Source: Sistotremastrum niveocremeum HHB9708
Lineage: Eukaryota > Basidiomycota > Agaricomycetes > Sistotremastrales > Sistotremastraceae
DNA length: 64,000 nucleotides
Assembly (NCBI GenBank): GCA_001630475.1
Contig: KV419396.1
Coordinates: forward strand, 682,001-746,000
Direction of reading: 5' to 3'
The translations under genes and the position numbers were made by a program. Each line of letters begins with the position of its first letter. Within the stretch, counting starts at the first letter, position 1. Below are positions 1-10,864 of this stretch, one piece after another. The notes beneath the pieces were generated by a model. That model saw nothing but the letters and a program-made list of their open reading frames with translations, had not been told where the DNA came from and did not search any database.

Positions 1-193
1 CTTTGCTCGGTGGTATCAACAAGAGAATGGATGTGAGCGCGTTTATTTTAAGTTTGACCCTCATTAGCTTATCAGTGTTCAGCGGAAACAAATGTGACTG
101 TAACTTGTAACTTATTCAATAGGATGTACTTATTGCATGTTGTATTTGTATATCGGTATGTTATCGTACAGGTGGCGTTCACTGTCACAACCA

Positions 194-3100
194 TTAGTAA
201 CGATCCCAAGCATCAATGGTGAATGTCAGGTATTCAAACATCGATGCCTTCTCGGGGCTGCGCCTCGCGATACTTTCGACTCCCTTTCTGAAGAGCCTTA
301 CATGTCGATCCAGCTCGTCATACAATTCATCAACTGGTAATGGGAAGGCCAGACTGGGAGATCCCCCTTCTGGAATTGCTGAGCTTTGATCTTGTACAAT
401 GGGTTCGTCGTCTTCATCATCACTACTATCTGAGGGAGAGTCCTCGTCGGAGCTTTGGACATCGTCGACAAACGTAACTCGATTTGCTCTACGCTTGTGC
501 TTGCGTGCAGCTCGCTTATGCTTTGTCCATGGATGCTGGGATACCGTTGGAGAAACGACAGCCATATTCGTCAGATGAAAGTGGAGGTGGAGAGTGAGGT
601 CAAGAATCGTCTGAAGAATGTCGTAAAGTGAAGTGAACTGCCAAGGAATGAGTGAATGAGTGAGTGAAGGACAGGAATTGCTACTTACCTCGTCATGAAG
701 AAAGCATCCTTTGAGGAGACGGTCAAGACTATACTCGAGTCAGAACGAGTATACCCATTGAATCCTCTTACTTACTAAGCCTCGTGACATCGTCTCAATT
801 CGTCAACCGTTTGCAGGGACGTGAAAAGGTTGCAAAATTCCGTGTTTTGGCGGGATATCACCTGTTATCCGTTGGGCTGTTGGTCGTCTCAGAGAGAATA
901 AATCACTGACGTATGTCGTAATGAAATCAAAAAGGACACTAAACATTGATAAGAGGAGATTCAAGCAACTTCTTAGAGAGCTCACCCAAGGAACCAAGAC
1001 AGCCTCACTCGAAGGATTAGTAAAGACGCCAGAGGTTGTCCAGTGAGCGCGGTTTTCGTCGCCGAGACAAAAATACTGGTATCAATTAAACTCTTTGCCC
1101 GGCGCAGTTGGAGAAGGAGGGCTAATATCCGGGAATATATGACGGTGCAAGAGCCAAAGATGTAATTTGCAGGAAAGGTAAAGGCGTAATCCATTACCAG
1201 ACCATCAAGGGCTTTCAGGGAACGATGGATGCTTCGTCTAGGTACTCGGCGAAGGTACAGTCGGATGCGTGTAGGATCCTCCAATAACGTTTTGCCATGT
1301 TTCGAGCGAAGAACATCACCGAAAGCCCTGTTGAGCCAGTGAAAATCGTCCCATGGTTGACTACTATCCATCTTACCCCGACAGTATGAGTTCAAGACGT
1401 AGCAAATGACAATCTCAATCACATACCCGTGCAAAGAGAACGTCACAAAACTGTGTAATGATATCTCCACGGCGCGTCAAACAGATATCCTCAACAGCGT
1501 TCAAGTGAGATTCAATTCGACATTCTGTCTTGAGCACATTCAGCAGCGCTGACTGAGCCTCCATATACTTGGGAACAAGGAAGGCGGAAAACTGGGCCGA
1601 TATATCATCGAGGGATGGACACTGATTTTGGCCAATACTCTCGAGGACCGCGCTCTTGAAGGAAGGAGGGTCATTCATCCAATTCTCTAATAGCAGACGG
1701 CCTGACTCGTCGTGAATCTTCAGGGCCCGAAGAAGACCGACGGCTTTGCCAGTGGAAAGGATTTTGTCGGCATCGTGACTGAATATGGACGGGAGTCCTT
1801 CCGCCGGGCCATTCGCGTCTCTCGCTCGATGGAGAGTATATGCGTCCGCCCAGTAGTCGGGATCCGTAGGGTGTATCTCGCTTCGCTCGATGAATTTCTC
1901 AGATCCTTCCAATGGACCGAAGACCCTTGGAGTGGACCCAAGGTCATCTTCAAAGGGCATTCCATGTGCAATCCAAGTCATGACTTGTGCCCATAGGGGA
2001 GATATAGTGATTCCCAGTACGTGCAACAAGAATTGACCAGTAGCTTCGTTTCCTACGGCACGGAACCCATCCAGAGTGAGACATATGTTCTCAATGATAC
2101 ACCGGGTTAAAGATAGTTGGCGGTTCCGATGTATGAGAGGTTTGATCTTCTGTATAACAGTCCAAAGAGCTTCGAACTTAGATTCGAAATTGTCTGAGAA
2201 GTCTCGGTCGAGCGCCAAAAGGCTTGCGACCTTGTCAGAAAATCCAAGGCTTGCAGCATTGATGTCGTTTTCTTTTTCAGAGCACCAGCCATCAAATGCA
2301 CATATGGCCTCCTGTACTGCTTGTTGTAGGGCTTCCGACGTCAAGTGACGATTGGTGCAGCTGATGTTCTGACAAAAGAGTCGTAGACGTTGTACGAGGG
2401 TTGCAGCTTCGGCAAACCGCGAGAGGATCGAAGCTTGGGACATCGGACTCAAATGTGACATAAGGGGGTGTTCGCTAGAAAGCTACATGGGAAGAAATGA
2501 CAGTCCAGGTAAGTACAATCCTGTAGGTAGAGAAAAGGAGACGCCACGTACGCTATAGCGAATTTCTCCGTGTGGGTCTAATTCAGACGCAAAGAGGGAG
2601 GATGTAAAGCCCTGCATAGCCATGAGGACTTCTCTCAAAGCAAACGGTTCCGTGAAGAGGCTCTAGAGGTATGTCAAGCGTGAATCTTCTTGGCGAGCGT
2701 CATCGTACTGGTTCACCATCGGAGGTTTGCACCCCCCGCTGCAGCCTTTGCACTAAGTGTAACGGGAAGGCTGACGGCTTTGCAGGCATAAATGTATCAT
2801 TGTTCCAATACTGCCGCTTGGTGAATGAGTCGATCGTACTCTCGGTCGTATCTTCTCTCTTCCAAACAGAAACGGCCGTCAAGGGGCCATACTCGCGATC
2901 ATTCCAAGCTTCGCTGACACTCTTGTCTTCAGTATTTGTCGCCTTTTTAGCATCGCGATCTTCAAAATCCCATGAAGAAAGACTCGAGCTATCAGAGCCC
3001 GAGTCATCCCGTAAAAACCCTTCGGAGTCCTCAGAATTTCCCATTATTTCGCGCCAAAGCTGCCTGTCAGCGTCATTTGCGGACTCGGGATTCGTAGATT

Positions 3101-3779
3101 GTGCAAGGACTTCGTCGGCGAATTGAAGGGAAGCATCGCTAGCCGGACGAGACAGGGAGAGCTGTGAGATATGCCGAGTTTCAGTGAAACAAAAGGCGGC
3201 CTTGAATACAGAATCCTACAAGAAATTGTAGATGAGATGGTAAAGTGGACAGCTGAAATGAGAGTTGTGAGCATACGGTCTATACGGTATCGCAAGCCCT
3301 TGCCTTCAACTCCTGGTCAAATTCCAGTCGCTGTTCCACGCTGTGCACCAGACTTTGTCTAGTGATATCCAAGGCATCGGCAAGCTGATCTTGCAGTCGT
3401 ACTCGAGCCTTTTGCATCATTCTGAGTCCCTTGGTCATTTGTTGATGTCATTATGTGCCGGATTCGAGACGTACCCTCTCAGTCGCAGGTTTATTTGATC
3501 CATGGTCTCAGAGCTTCCCTGAGGGGACATATTATCAATGTCTTTGGTGATATCGCGGAGAAGGGAAGCATGCTGAGGGTCATCTTGAGGAATGCCAGTG
3601 ATCTCAGTTATCAGCGTCTCGTAAAGCGCAAATATTCGGGGATTCTGCCTAGGAAGAGGTAGTCGGTTGGAATGACGAGAGAAAGGTCTATTCGAGACAC
3701 GTGAGAGAGGACGTGTCGACGCTTGAGACGGTGGCCTGGATTGACTTTGAGAACGCGTCTGCGACATCGCTGCCGACAT
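194..3779 (-). CDS. Gamma-tubulin complex component, GCP5/GCP6 type
   Basis: Spc97/Spc98-family subunit of the gamma-tubulin complex, which nucleates microtubules at spindle pole bodies. The start at 3779 opens a Ser/Arg/Pro-rich N-terminus. A segment near 2530-2660 (FTEPFALREVLMAMQGF) matches the N-terminal GRIP1 motif. Around 1700-1800 the motif IFSHDADKILSTGKAVGLLRAL is typical of the family. The GRIP2 region follows at about 1000-1350 (WPxx-like start, LLQLRRAKSLI). The C-terminus is recovered by splicing through small exons near 700-940 (VLFDFITTYVSDLF, then YLDRLLKGCFLHDE) into the last exon, which ends at 194. That exon holds an acidic Ser/Asp insert before the final helix, an insert seen in GCP5/6-like rather than GCP2/3-like proteins. 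Which of GCP5 or GCP6 it is cannot be settled by eye. It is divergent from MGM101 with only 52 bp between start codons. Confidence 0.85.
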
Positions 3780-3799
3780 GGACTTGCATGAGTGACGCG

Positions 3800-3807
3800 T
3801 GACGTCA
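3800..3807. promoter_or_regulatory. CRE palindrome in a bidirectional promoter
   Basis: A perfect TGACGTCA palindrome lies in the 52-bp gap between the GCP start (3779) and the MGM101 start (3832). This is the known binding site of ATF/CREB-type bZIP factors. The palindrome is embedded in a longer run of GTGACG/CGTCAC units. Position makes a role for either or both genes plausible; function is inferred. Confidence 0.5.
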
Positions 3808-3831
3808 CGCCCGTCATCAACTTGCGAGTCA

Positions 3832-4844
3832 ATGGCTTTCTTGTCGCGTCCAGGCCTGACTTTAGCACGGCTTTCAAGGAAAAGTCTCAGCCCAAACATC
3901 GCTAGTATAACTCCTCGTGCTTACTATGCTACTCGACCGCCCGGAGGTGGCAATCCTAGTATCATGGAGTCTCTTCCGAACACAGCGGCTGAAGTGGATG
4001 TCAAAGTTCCGCCACCTAAAGCTTCGCAACCCGCTGCTCAAAAACCCTTGCCTTACGGCGGATCATCTCCCGCGCTTGGAGATGAGGGTGGCTTGTCTGG
4101 GGATGGTGTGAACTCGAACGATTGGTCAAAAAGCTATTTTGGCTTGTCAAGTGAACCCTTTCCAAAAGAAGTGGCCAAGATTCTCCTGGCACCTGTTGAC
4201 CCGCTGAACATTGAGATCAAACCTGGCAAGTATGTCAACTATACATTACCTGATATATTGTTTATCCCGCTATAGATGGCCTCATTTACCTTCCCGAGAT
4301 CAAGTACCGGAGAGTTTTGAACCAAGCCTTTGGACCAGGAGGATGGGGACTTGCGCCACGATCTGAGACGAATGTTTCACCAAAGATCGTTAGTCGCGAG
4401 TATGCATTGGTTTGTCTAGGAAGGTGTGTGATGGTCATCTATGTTCATGTTTGAACATGCCTGATTTGTGGGCCAAGACTCGTCGCAATTGCTCGCGGGG
4501 AGCAGGAATACTTTGACCCATCCGGCATTGCTACAGCAGCGGAATCGTGCAAAAGCAATGCTCTGATGCGCTGTTGTAAAGATTTGGGTATTGCTAGCGA
4601 ACTTTGGTAAGGGAGACTTTTTTTTATCGGAGGAGTGATCCCATTAACATCGACCAGGGACCCTCGCTTTATTAGAGAGTTTAAAGCGGCGCATTGCGTC
4701 CAGGTCTTCGCCAGTAATTCGTCGGGACAAAAGTGGGTTGCTCATTCTGATATATCGATAATTGCTGGGCTGACCGAAAGTATCAGAAAGAAGCTGTGGA
4801 GGCGCAAAGATCAACCAAAGTTCGAGTTCCCTTGGAAGGAATGA
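3832..4844 (+). CDS. MGM101: Mitochondrial genome maintenance protein MGM101
   Basis: Rad52-like single-strand DNA annealing protein of mitochondrial nucleoids, needed for mtDNA maintenance and repair. The start at 3832 gives an Arg/Ser-rich, acid-poor leader ([19 protein letters not shown]) that suits mitochondrial import. The conserved core begins at [20 protein letters not shown] and continues through [40 protein letters not shown] and [13 protein letters not shown] to the C-terminal [18 protein letters not shown]. Four exons: introns are 4226-4275, 4424-4477 and 4607-4657. The first intron has a GC donor (G|GCAAGT), which is needed to restore the conserved IKPDG. About 285 residues, normal for the family. 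Confidence 0.95.
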
Positions 4845-4985
4845 AGTCACCTCTCATAAATCATTTGTACATTATAACATAAATTAACCTCTGCTCTTCA
4901 AAATTCCAAGTTCACTGAATATTGTCGATCATTACGTCATCTAACTTGTCGATTTGCTTCCGGTGATGATCGGCTCTCGGCAACC

Positions 4986-7292
4986 ATGATTCAAGCAGCC
5001 ATCCTGACCGGTTTGTGCTCTGCCTTGTGCATCTATGGAGTTGGAACTGATGACATGACTTGAAGTCAGTGACACCGCGGCCAAGGACAATTCGTACGAT
5101 AAGTCTGGTCCTGCTATACAAGAACTTCTCGTCAGCTCAGGGAAATACGATGTCGTTCTCACCAACATACTCCCCGACGACGAACATATGATACACGACG
5201 TTGTCCAATCTTGGGCTCAAAATGCTACATTTCCAGTGGATCTGATTATCACGACGGGAGGGACTGGCTTTGGGACTCGAGACAGGACTCCCGAGGTGCG
5301 TGGACTAGTATTCGCCTTTGACATCTTCTCACTAGTTTCTAGGCCATCACACCTTTGATTGAGAGGCCAGCTTCCGGAATCGTACATTTTCTTCTTTCAT
5401 CCTCAATCTCTGTGACACCACTGGCTGCCCTTTCGAGGCCTGTGGCGGGGACTCACGGCAAAACGCTTATTATCACTCTCCCAGGCAGCGTGAAGGCCGT
5501 GAAAGAGAATCTTACCGCCCTGCTTTCTGCCAATCTGCTTGATCATGCCATAGATCTGTTGCGCGGTGGTAGTGGCAAGACGGTCCATCAAGCCTTAGCA
5601 CATGCCGGAGATACAGCGTCGAAGGAGCCAGTGCAGTCTTCAGAACCGCCGACTCATATTCACCATCATCATCATCACCACCATCACGATCACCAACAAC
5701 CGGTTCCACGGACAGTGTTGTCACACGACCCGTCTTTACCAGGTAAATCTGAACGATTCATCTATCAAAAGGCTGTCTGAACCCGAATAGCGACTTCCAG
5801 ACATCGAATCTCGCCCTACCCCATTATCCCGCTAAATGAGGCCATCAAGACCGTTCTCACTAGGACGCCAACTCTGCCTGTCGTCTCCAAGAAAGTCGAC
5901 GTATCCCTCCGTGGTCATATTCTAGCGGAGGATATCATCGTAGGTAGAGCAATCCCAGAATCATTTACCACCAATGTGGATGGCTATGCAGTTCGCTGTT
6001 CGTGATTCATATTGGATTAGTTGTGTGGATCCTTAACGGTTCTCTCAGCGTCCGACCCTCCAGGCAAATATCAAGTCGTTACTCCTCAAACCCACTCTTT
6101 GTCTAGCGCTTTGCCACCCGGTATCATATATCGTATCAACACTGGGGCTTCACTACCAAAAGGAGCAGACGCAGTCATTATGGTAGAGGACACGCTGCTG
6201 TCTTCAGCTCTGCAAGACGAATACGGGAACGACATTGAAGAAAAAGTGGTAGAAACTCTCGCTCAGGTTGCACCAGGCGAAAACGTTCGCAAGCCAGGTT
6301 CTGATGTCAAAGTCAATGAGCTCGTATTGGAAAAGGGAACTCTGATAGGAAGCGGAGGCGGGGAAGTGGGCACTTTAGCCTTTGTTGGCCGAAGAGAGGT
6401 AGCTGCTATTATGCTTATAATCCACCAGATCTTCAATAACATTATCTAGGTTCAAGTCTTCCAGAAGCCACGAGTTGCGCTCCTAAGCACAGGGAACGAG
6501 TTGTCCGACATCTCTGCCGCCGATGCTCACGAAGGGGTCATATATGATACCAATCGGCCTTCGCTAAAGACTCTCCTTGAAGGACTGGGATACGAAGTGA
6601 TAGATCTTGGTATCGCCCATGACACGTGAGTGTTGCACATGGTATAAGCCTCAGTTCTCACTTGGCATACAGCATCGAAGAGCACGTCTCAAGTATGTCA
6701 CGGGGCCTGGAACAAGCAGATGTCTTGGTCACCACCGGTGGATCTTCAATGGGTTCAACGGATCTGCTCAAGCCGGTTATTGAAAGGCATCTCGGAGGAA
6801 GTATACACTTTGGACGGGTCAGCGTTAAGCCTGGCAAGCCGACTACCTTTGCCACAGTGCAGCATGGAGAGACAATCAAGCCCATTTTCGGCTTACCAGG
6901 CAACCCCGCGTCTGCCCTGGTGACATTCTATTTGTTCGTACTTCCGTCCATACGCAAGTTGGGAGGCTGGCGAGATAATGCCTGTCAATTGCCCAGTATT
7001 CCTGTTCAGGTATATATTTCATTCATGCGTTTCAGCTGTCCTAACTGCAGTGAAGATCGCCGATGACATGCGTCTGGATCCCCGCCCCGAGTTTCATCGA
7101 GTGATCATCCGCCGAACAGGAGACAAGCTTGTGGCTTATTCTACAGGCGGACAACGGTCCAGTCGTGCGGCTAGCCTAAGCGGAGCGAATGGCCTGGTTG
7201 CTTTGCCGAGCACAAAAGATTCGGGAAGAACCAGTGTGAGTAAAGGTGAAATACTCGACGCGGTTGTGATTGGGGAATTGCAGTCCTTGTAG
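4986..7292 (+). CDS. cnxE: Bifunctional molybdopterin adenylyltransferase / molybdenum insertase (gephyrin-type)
   Basis: Catalyses the last two steps of molybdenum cofactor synthesis: adenylylation of molybdopterin (MogA/G domain) and molybdate insertion (MoeA/E domain). The G domain comes first (VVLTNILPDDEHMI, TTGGTGFGTRDRTPE) and the E domain second (NVDGYAV, RINTGASLPKGADAVIMVED, STGNELS, TTGGSSMGSTDLLKPV, FGLPGNPASALVTFYLF). This is the order of animal gephyrin and fungal CnxE, the reverse of plant Cnx1. A linker near 5655-5700 encodes a run of nine histidines within HxHHHHHHHHHDH. Introns read at 5011-5065, 5296-5342, 5743-5790, 5998-6048, 6399-6449 and 6626-6672, plus one near 7000-7055 whose donor is ambiguous. 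Expected clients are nitrate reductase, sulfite oxidase and xanthine dehydrogenase. Confidence 0.93.
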
Positions 7293-7352
7293 GGCACAGT
7301 GTACAATTGCAGAAGCCAAATAAATAACACGTAGCAAGCAGCATACTAATCA

Positions 7353-8095
7353 TCAATCGTCTGGAAGCTCCGACTCCTGGAAAGAGGTAAGAAAAATTAG
7401 TAGGCAAAGTTTCAGACACGCACGAGGTCATCAATCTCTGCCTGCAACGCGCTTAGCTCTTTCTCCAGACGTTCACGCTGTTTAGTCAGAGCAGCTAGAC
7501 GACGAGTCTCCATCTTAGCGACGGCGGAAGTAGAAGGAATCTTTGATCCAGTAGAAGATTCGGCGGCGCTGACCTGAAGAAATGTAAGGAAAGATTGGCA
7601 AGCCGGGAAGTGATTTCAGACCTTGGCCTGCATCGACGATGCTTCACGCTCCAATTCTTTCAGGGCTTTATCAGCGCGTGATGCGAGTGAATGCACATGT
7701 GGCTCGATCTCGTCTGCTAGTTGGGATTTGTAACGATGGACCAGGGAACTATTGACAACCACGAAGAGCTGTGATGTTTCCAGATATCAAGTACAAAAAT
7801 TTGGCAGTAGACTGTTGGGCTCACGCGTTCGTTCTCTAGAACGGAAGCCATTCGTGGCAAATCAGAGACGCCTTCTCTTAATGAACTATGCGCATGATAT
7901 ATCTTGGTATCATGTCAGACCAGAATTTGTCGCAGTAGATGGCGAATTTACATGTTGAGATGCTGTGTTGACAGCCTCGACGCAAGCTAGCAGATGTGGA
8001 CTGCATTCTTCACGTTCTGGACGTGGAACAGGTTGACCGCCAGGCCAAAGTGATTGCCGTGGATGTAGAGAAGCTGCTGAGGAGGGACGAGACAT
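7353..8095 (-). CDS. SPC19: DASH complex subunit SPC19
   Basis: Component of the DASH/Dam1 ring that couples kinetochores to microtubules; the complex is fungal. Five exons. The start at 8095 is MSRPSSAASLHPRQSLW. An N-terminal helix follows (LLACVEAVNTASQH, then SSLREGVSDLPRMASVLENER). The next exon encodes LFVVVNSSLVHRYKSQLAD followed by EIEPHVHSLASRADKALKEL. The C-terminal coiled coil is MQAKV and then LAALTKQRERLEKELSALQA, ending ESELPDD at 7353. Canonical introns of about 48 nt join the exons in frame. About 170 residues, right for SPC19. Assignment rests on overall pattern and the C-terminal KQRERLE coiled coil. It is convergent with cnxE, whose stop lies 61 bp away. Confidence 0.75.
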
Positions 8096-8682
8096 AATCG
8101 AGCCAGCGACCGACTCGCAGCCATGACGCGCTCCGCCCTGCCCTAAACAAACAACTTTATAACGCAAATTTTTAACTCACTCTTTTCTCCAGTGTCCTTC
8201 CAGCATTTGCACCGCCAACATTTCATGGCGTCCTGTCGTCGCTGAGGGAGCGAAGGTGGTTTTCGGACCACTCACGAGACCGACGTTTTCATGAAATTTA
8301 TCTTGTTTCGTTTGTATTTCGCAGTCGACTTTGTCCATTGCGGGAGAGAAGCTTGATACGATTTCTGTTGACGGTTCCCCATACTCCTAATCCTGCCGTA
8401 AGCCTCTTGAGGACTGCAACTATGTTGCGTTGACGGTTGGGGGAAACCATGGCGCGTACATCCTTGCCCTTATTTCTTACTTTTCACCAAGTCGAAGCAT
8501 TGTATCGTTAGGTAGTCCTAATATATGAATTTATTGCTTCATTCCTGCGTTGCCGTGTCTTTATTTCTCGGCGTTCCTAATCTTCGATCATCCCGAAAGA
8601 TGCCCTAGCATGTGCTCAACTCGCGTCATTCGTAGTCACTGCTCAATGCGCCAAAATGTTCACAGGGCAGTTGTCCTGAACC
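8096..8682. other. Intergenic region, divergent promoters
   Basis: 587 bp between the starts of SPC19 (minus) and a carboxypeptidase (plus). I see no coding exon, tRNA or repeat. It contains pyrimidine-rich stretches and presumably both promoters. Confidence 0.5.
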
Positions 8683-10710
8683 ATGGTCTATAGATCGACC
8701 TGTTGGCTTGTCGTTTCGGCTGCTCTAGCGGTCGTTCAAGCGTTCTCAACTCCATTTCGATCTCAATCTCCTTCAGCATGGGACGAACCCCACCTACGCC
8801 AGTCCACCGAAACCCACCTTTCATCCCTATCAGATAACAACTACTCTGTATTCTCGCATCCGCTACATCCAGATTCTCGAATCCGAGTGAAACGTTCTGA
8901 CTGGTGTGATCCTACCGTCCAGTTTGTCGCCATCCATCTACACATAGAGCGTTGCATGTCCTGATCTGCTACAGCGTCTACACTGGGTATCTCGACGTCG
9001 ATTATGGAACCAAGCATTTGTGGTTTTACTTCTTCGAGTCTCGCAGCAGTCCTGACACTGATGATGTCGTGATGTGGATAAACGGAGGACCAGGTGAGAA
9101 TGAGTTGATTTCTTAAAAATATTTTCTAAGAATATGGCATATTGTCAGGGTGCTCGAGTTCCGTTGGGTTGCTCATGGAATTAGGTGAGTGACTTGTTGG
9201 AAGGGTCCTGATGCGGGATGCTCAGTTTATTAGGCCCGTGCAGTATCGATATGGACAACTTTTCACCCAATGGGACGGTCTGGAATCCTTACGGGTGGAA
9301 CGACAATGCGAATATCTTCTTCTTGGATCAGCCGTAAGTCTCGTCAAATGATGTCGTTTCTCTCCTTGACATACAATGTGTAGAGTCGGAGTGGGATATT
9401 CTTACGCAGACCATGGCAAGATAGTAGGGACCACCGAAGAGGCTGCTAGAAACGTCGCAAGCTTTCTCGAAATATGGTTCGAGGCTTTCCCTCAGTTCGC
9501 TGGTCGTAAGCTCCATTTGAGCGGTGAAAGTTATGGAGTACGTCCAACCCGAGGTTGCACCAAAAGAAATATCTCACCCATGAGTAGGGACGCTACCTGC
9601 CGGTGTTTGCCTCGGAAGTTGTGGACCGCAACCAAATTGCAAAGGCTGAAGGAAGGCCTACCCTCAATCTACAGAGCGTCTTGATCGGCAATGGCATAAC
9701 TGATATTTCTACGTTAGTTGTTTTCGTATCGGAGATTTCTGACTGATAATTATGTTGATGCCTCATTAGACTTTACCCAGGGCGTTATGCTGTAGAATGT
9801 GGTTCTGCTTCTCTGGAAATCCCATTCCAATCCATCAGTACATGTGTCCGGATCAAAACTGCTGTGCGCATATTGTCCTGTTCAAATGTCCTTATATCCT
9901 AATATCCAGACTGCGTTAGTTGCCGAGATGTCAAGAGTGGATGGAGTCTAGCTGCATTACTGCGTTCGACGAAATCAATTGTCGCGCAGCCATAGCGTTC
10001 TGTGATGCAGAATTGTCCACTCCGCTTCGACTGACTGGTTAGTGCATTCAATTCTTTTATTGACCGTCTTTTTAAACTTGCACACCTTTCAGGTCGAAAT
10101 CCCTATGATATTTCCAAGGTAAGATTGCTCGGGGAGTCGGCTTCTTTTGATGACCTGACTCATCAATATTACCCAGCCATGCGTGGGTAGTTTGTGTTAT
10201 GCCGAAAGCGACAAGATAGTGGAATACCTCAATGCCAACTCCACGCGAGAATTATTGGGAGTGGAGATATCAGGCAATATCACGTCTTGTTCATCTGAAG
10301 TCGGAAGAGCCTTCGCACTGCACATGGACAAATATGCCGTTCCCACGCAATACTATATTGCAGGGCTACTTGATCGAGGGATCCGGGTCTTGATCTACGC
10401 TGGGACATACGACTGGCAATGCAACTGGGTCGCCAATTATCTCTGGACGGAGAAATTGGAATGGAGCCACGCGGAAGCATACAAAGAGGTTAAATTGAGG
10501 GATTGGAAAGTGGATGGGAATATTGTAGGCGAGACGAAGTCCGTTGGTGGTTTAACTTTCGCCACGATACGTGGGGCCGGACACATGGTAAGTAAATTAG
10601 TCGCACGCTGGCGGCATGGCTGTAGCTGATCGGTGCCTTAGGTACCGCATGACAAGCCTGCGGAAAGTCTTGAGATGCTGAACAAGTGGCTCAGGAACGA
10701 AAAATTGTAG
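8683..10710 (+). CDS. Serine carboxypeptidase (S10, carboxypeptidase Y-like)
   Basis: Vacuolar or secreted exopeptidase that removes C-terminal residues from peptides. A signal peptide is visible (CWLVVSAALAVVQAFSTPF), followed by a propeptide-like stretch. Mature motifs: VYTGYLDVDYGTKHLWFYFF, WINGGPGCSSSVGLLMELGP, FLDQPVGVGYSYA, the nucleophile motif HLSGESYGGRYLPVFASEV (Ser at codon about 9530), the Asp in YAGTYDWQCNWVAN and the His in IRGAGHMVPHDKPAE. The catalytic triad is therefore complete. The gene is cut by about ten introns, including a 26-nt internal exon near 10093-10118 (RNPYDISK). A second S10 gene of KEX1 type lies 1.5 kb downstream; the two differ enough not to be a recent tandem copy. 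Confidence 0.93.
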
Positions 10711-10864
10711 TACATCTATGTCGAAATGCTCCTCCAAATATTAGTGCAAAATTGCGAACAGGATCCATTACATGAGTACAGATGACAGGTCTACTGAGAA
10801 CAGCGATAACTGAACAAATTGGCACAACATAAAGGTTTCGTGATACAGATAAATTAAGGGCAAT

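Noticed and set aside
1-193. Possible exon at the left edge
   Set aside because: No conserved motif; it reads as 3' flank of the GCP gene.
5640-5700. His-run resembling an engineered affinity tag
   Set aside because: It is internal to a natural two-domain protein, uses mixed CAT/CAC codons and has no vector sequence nearby.
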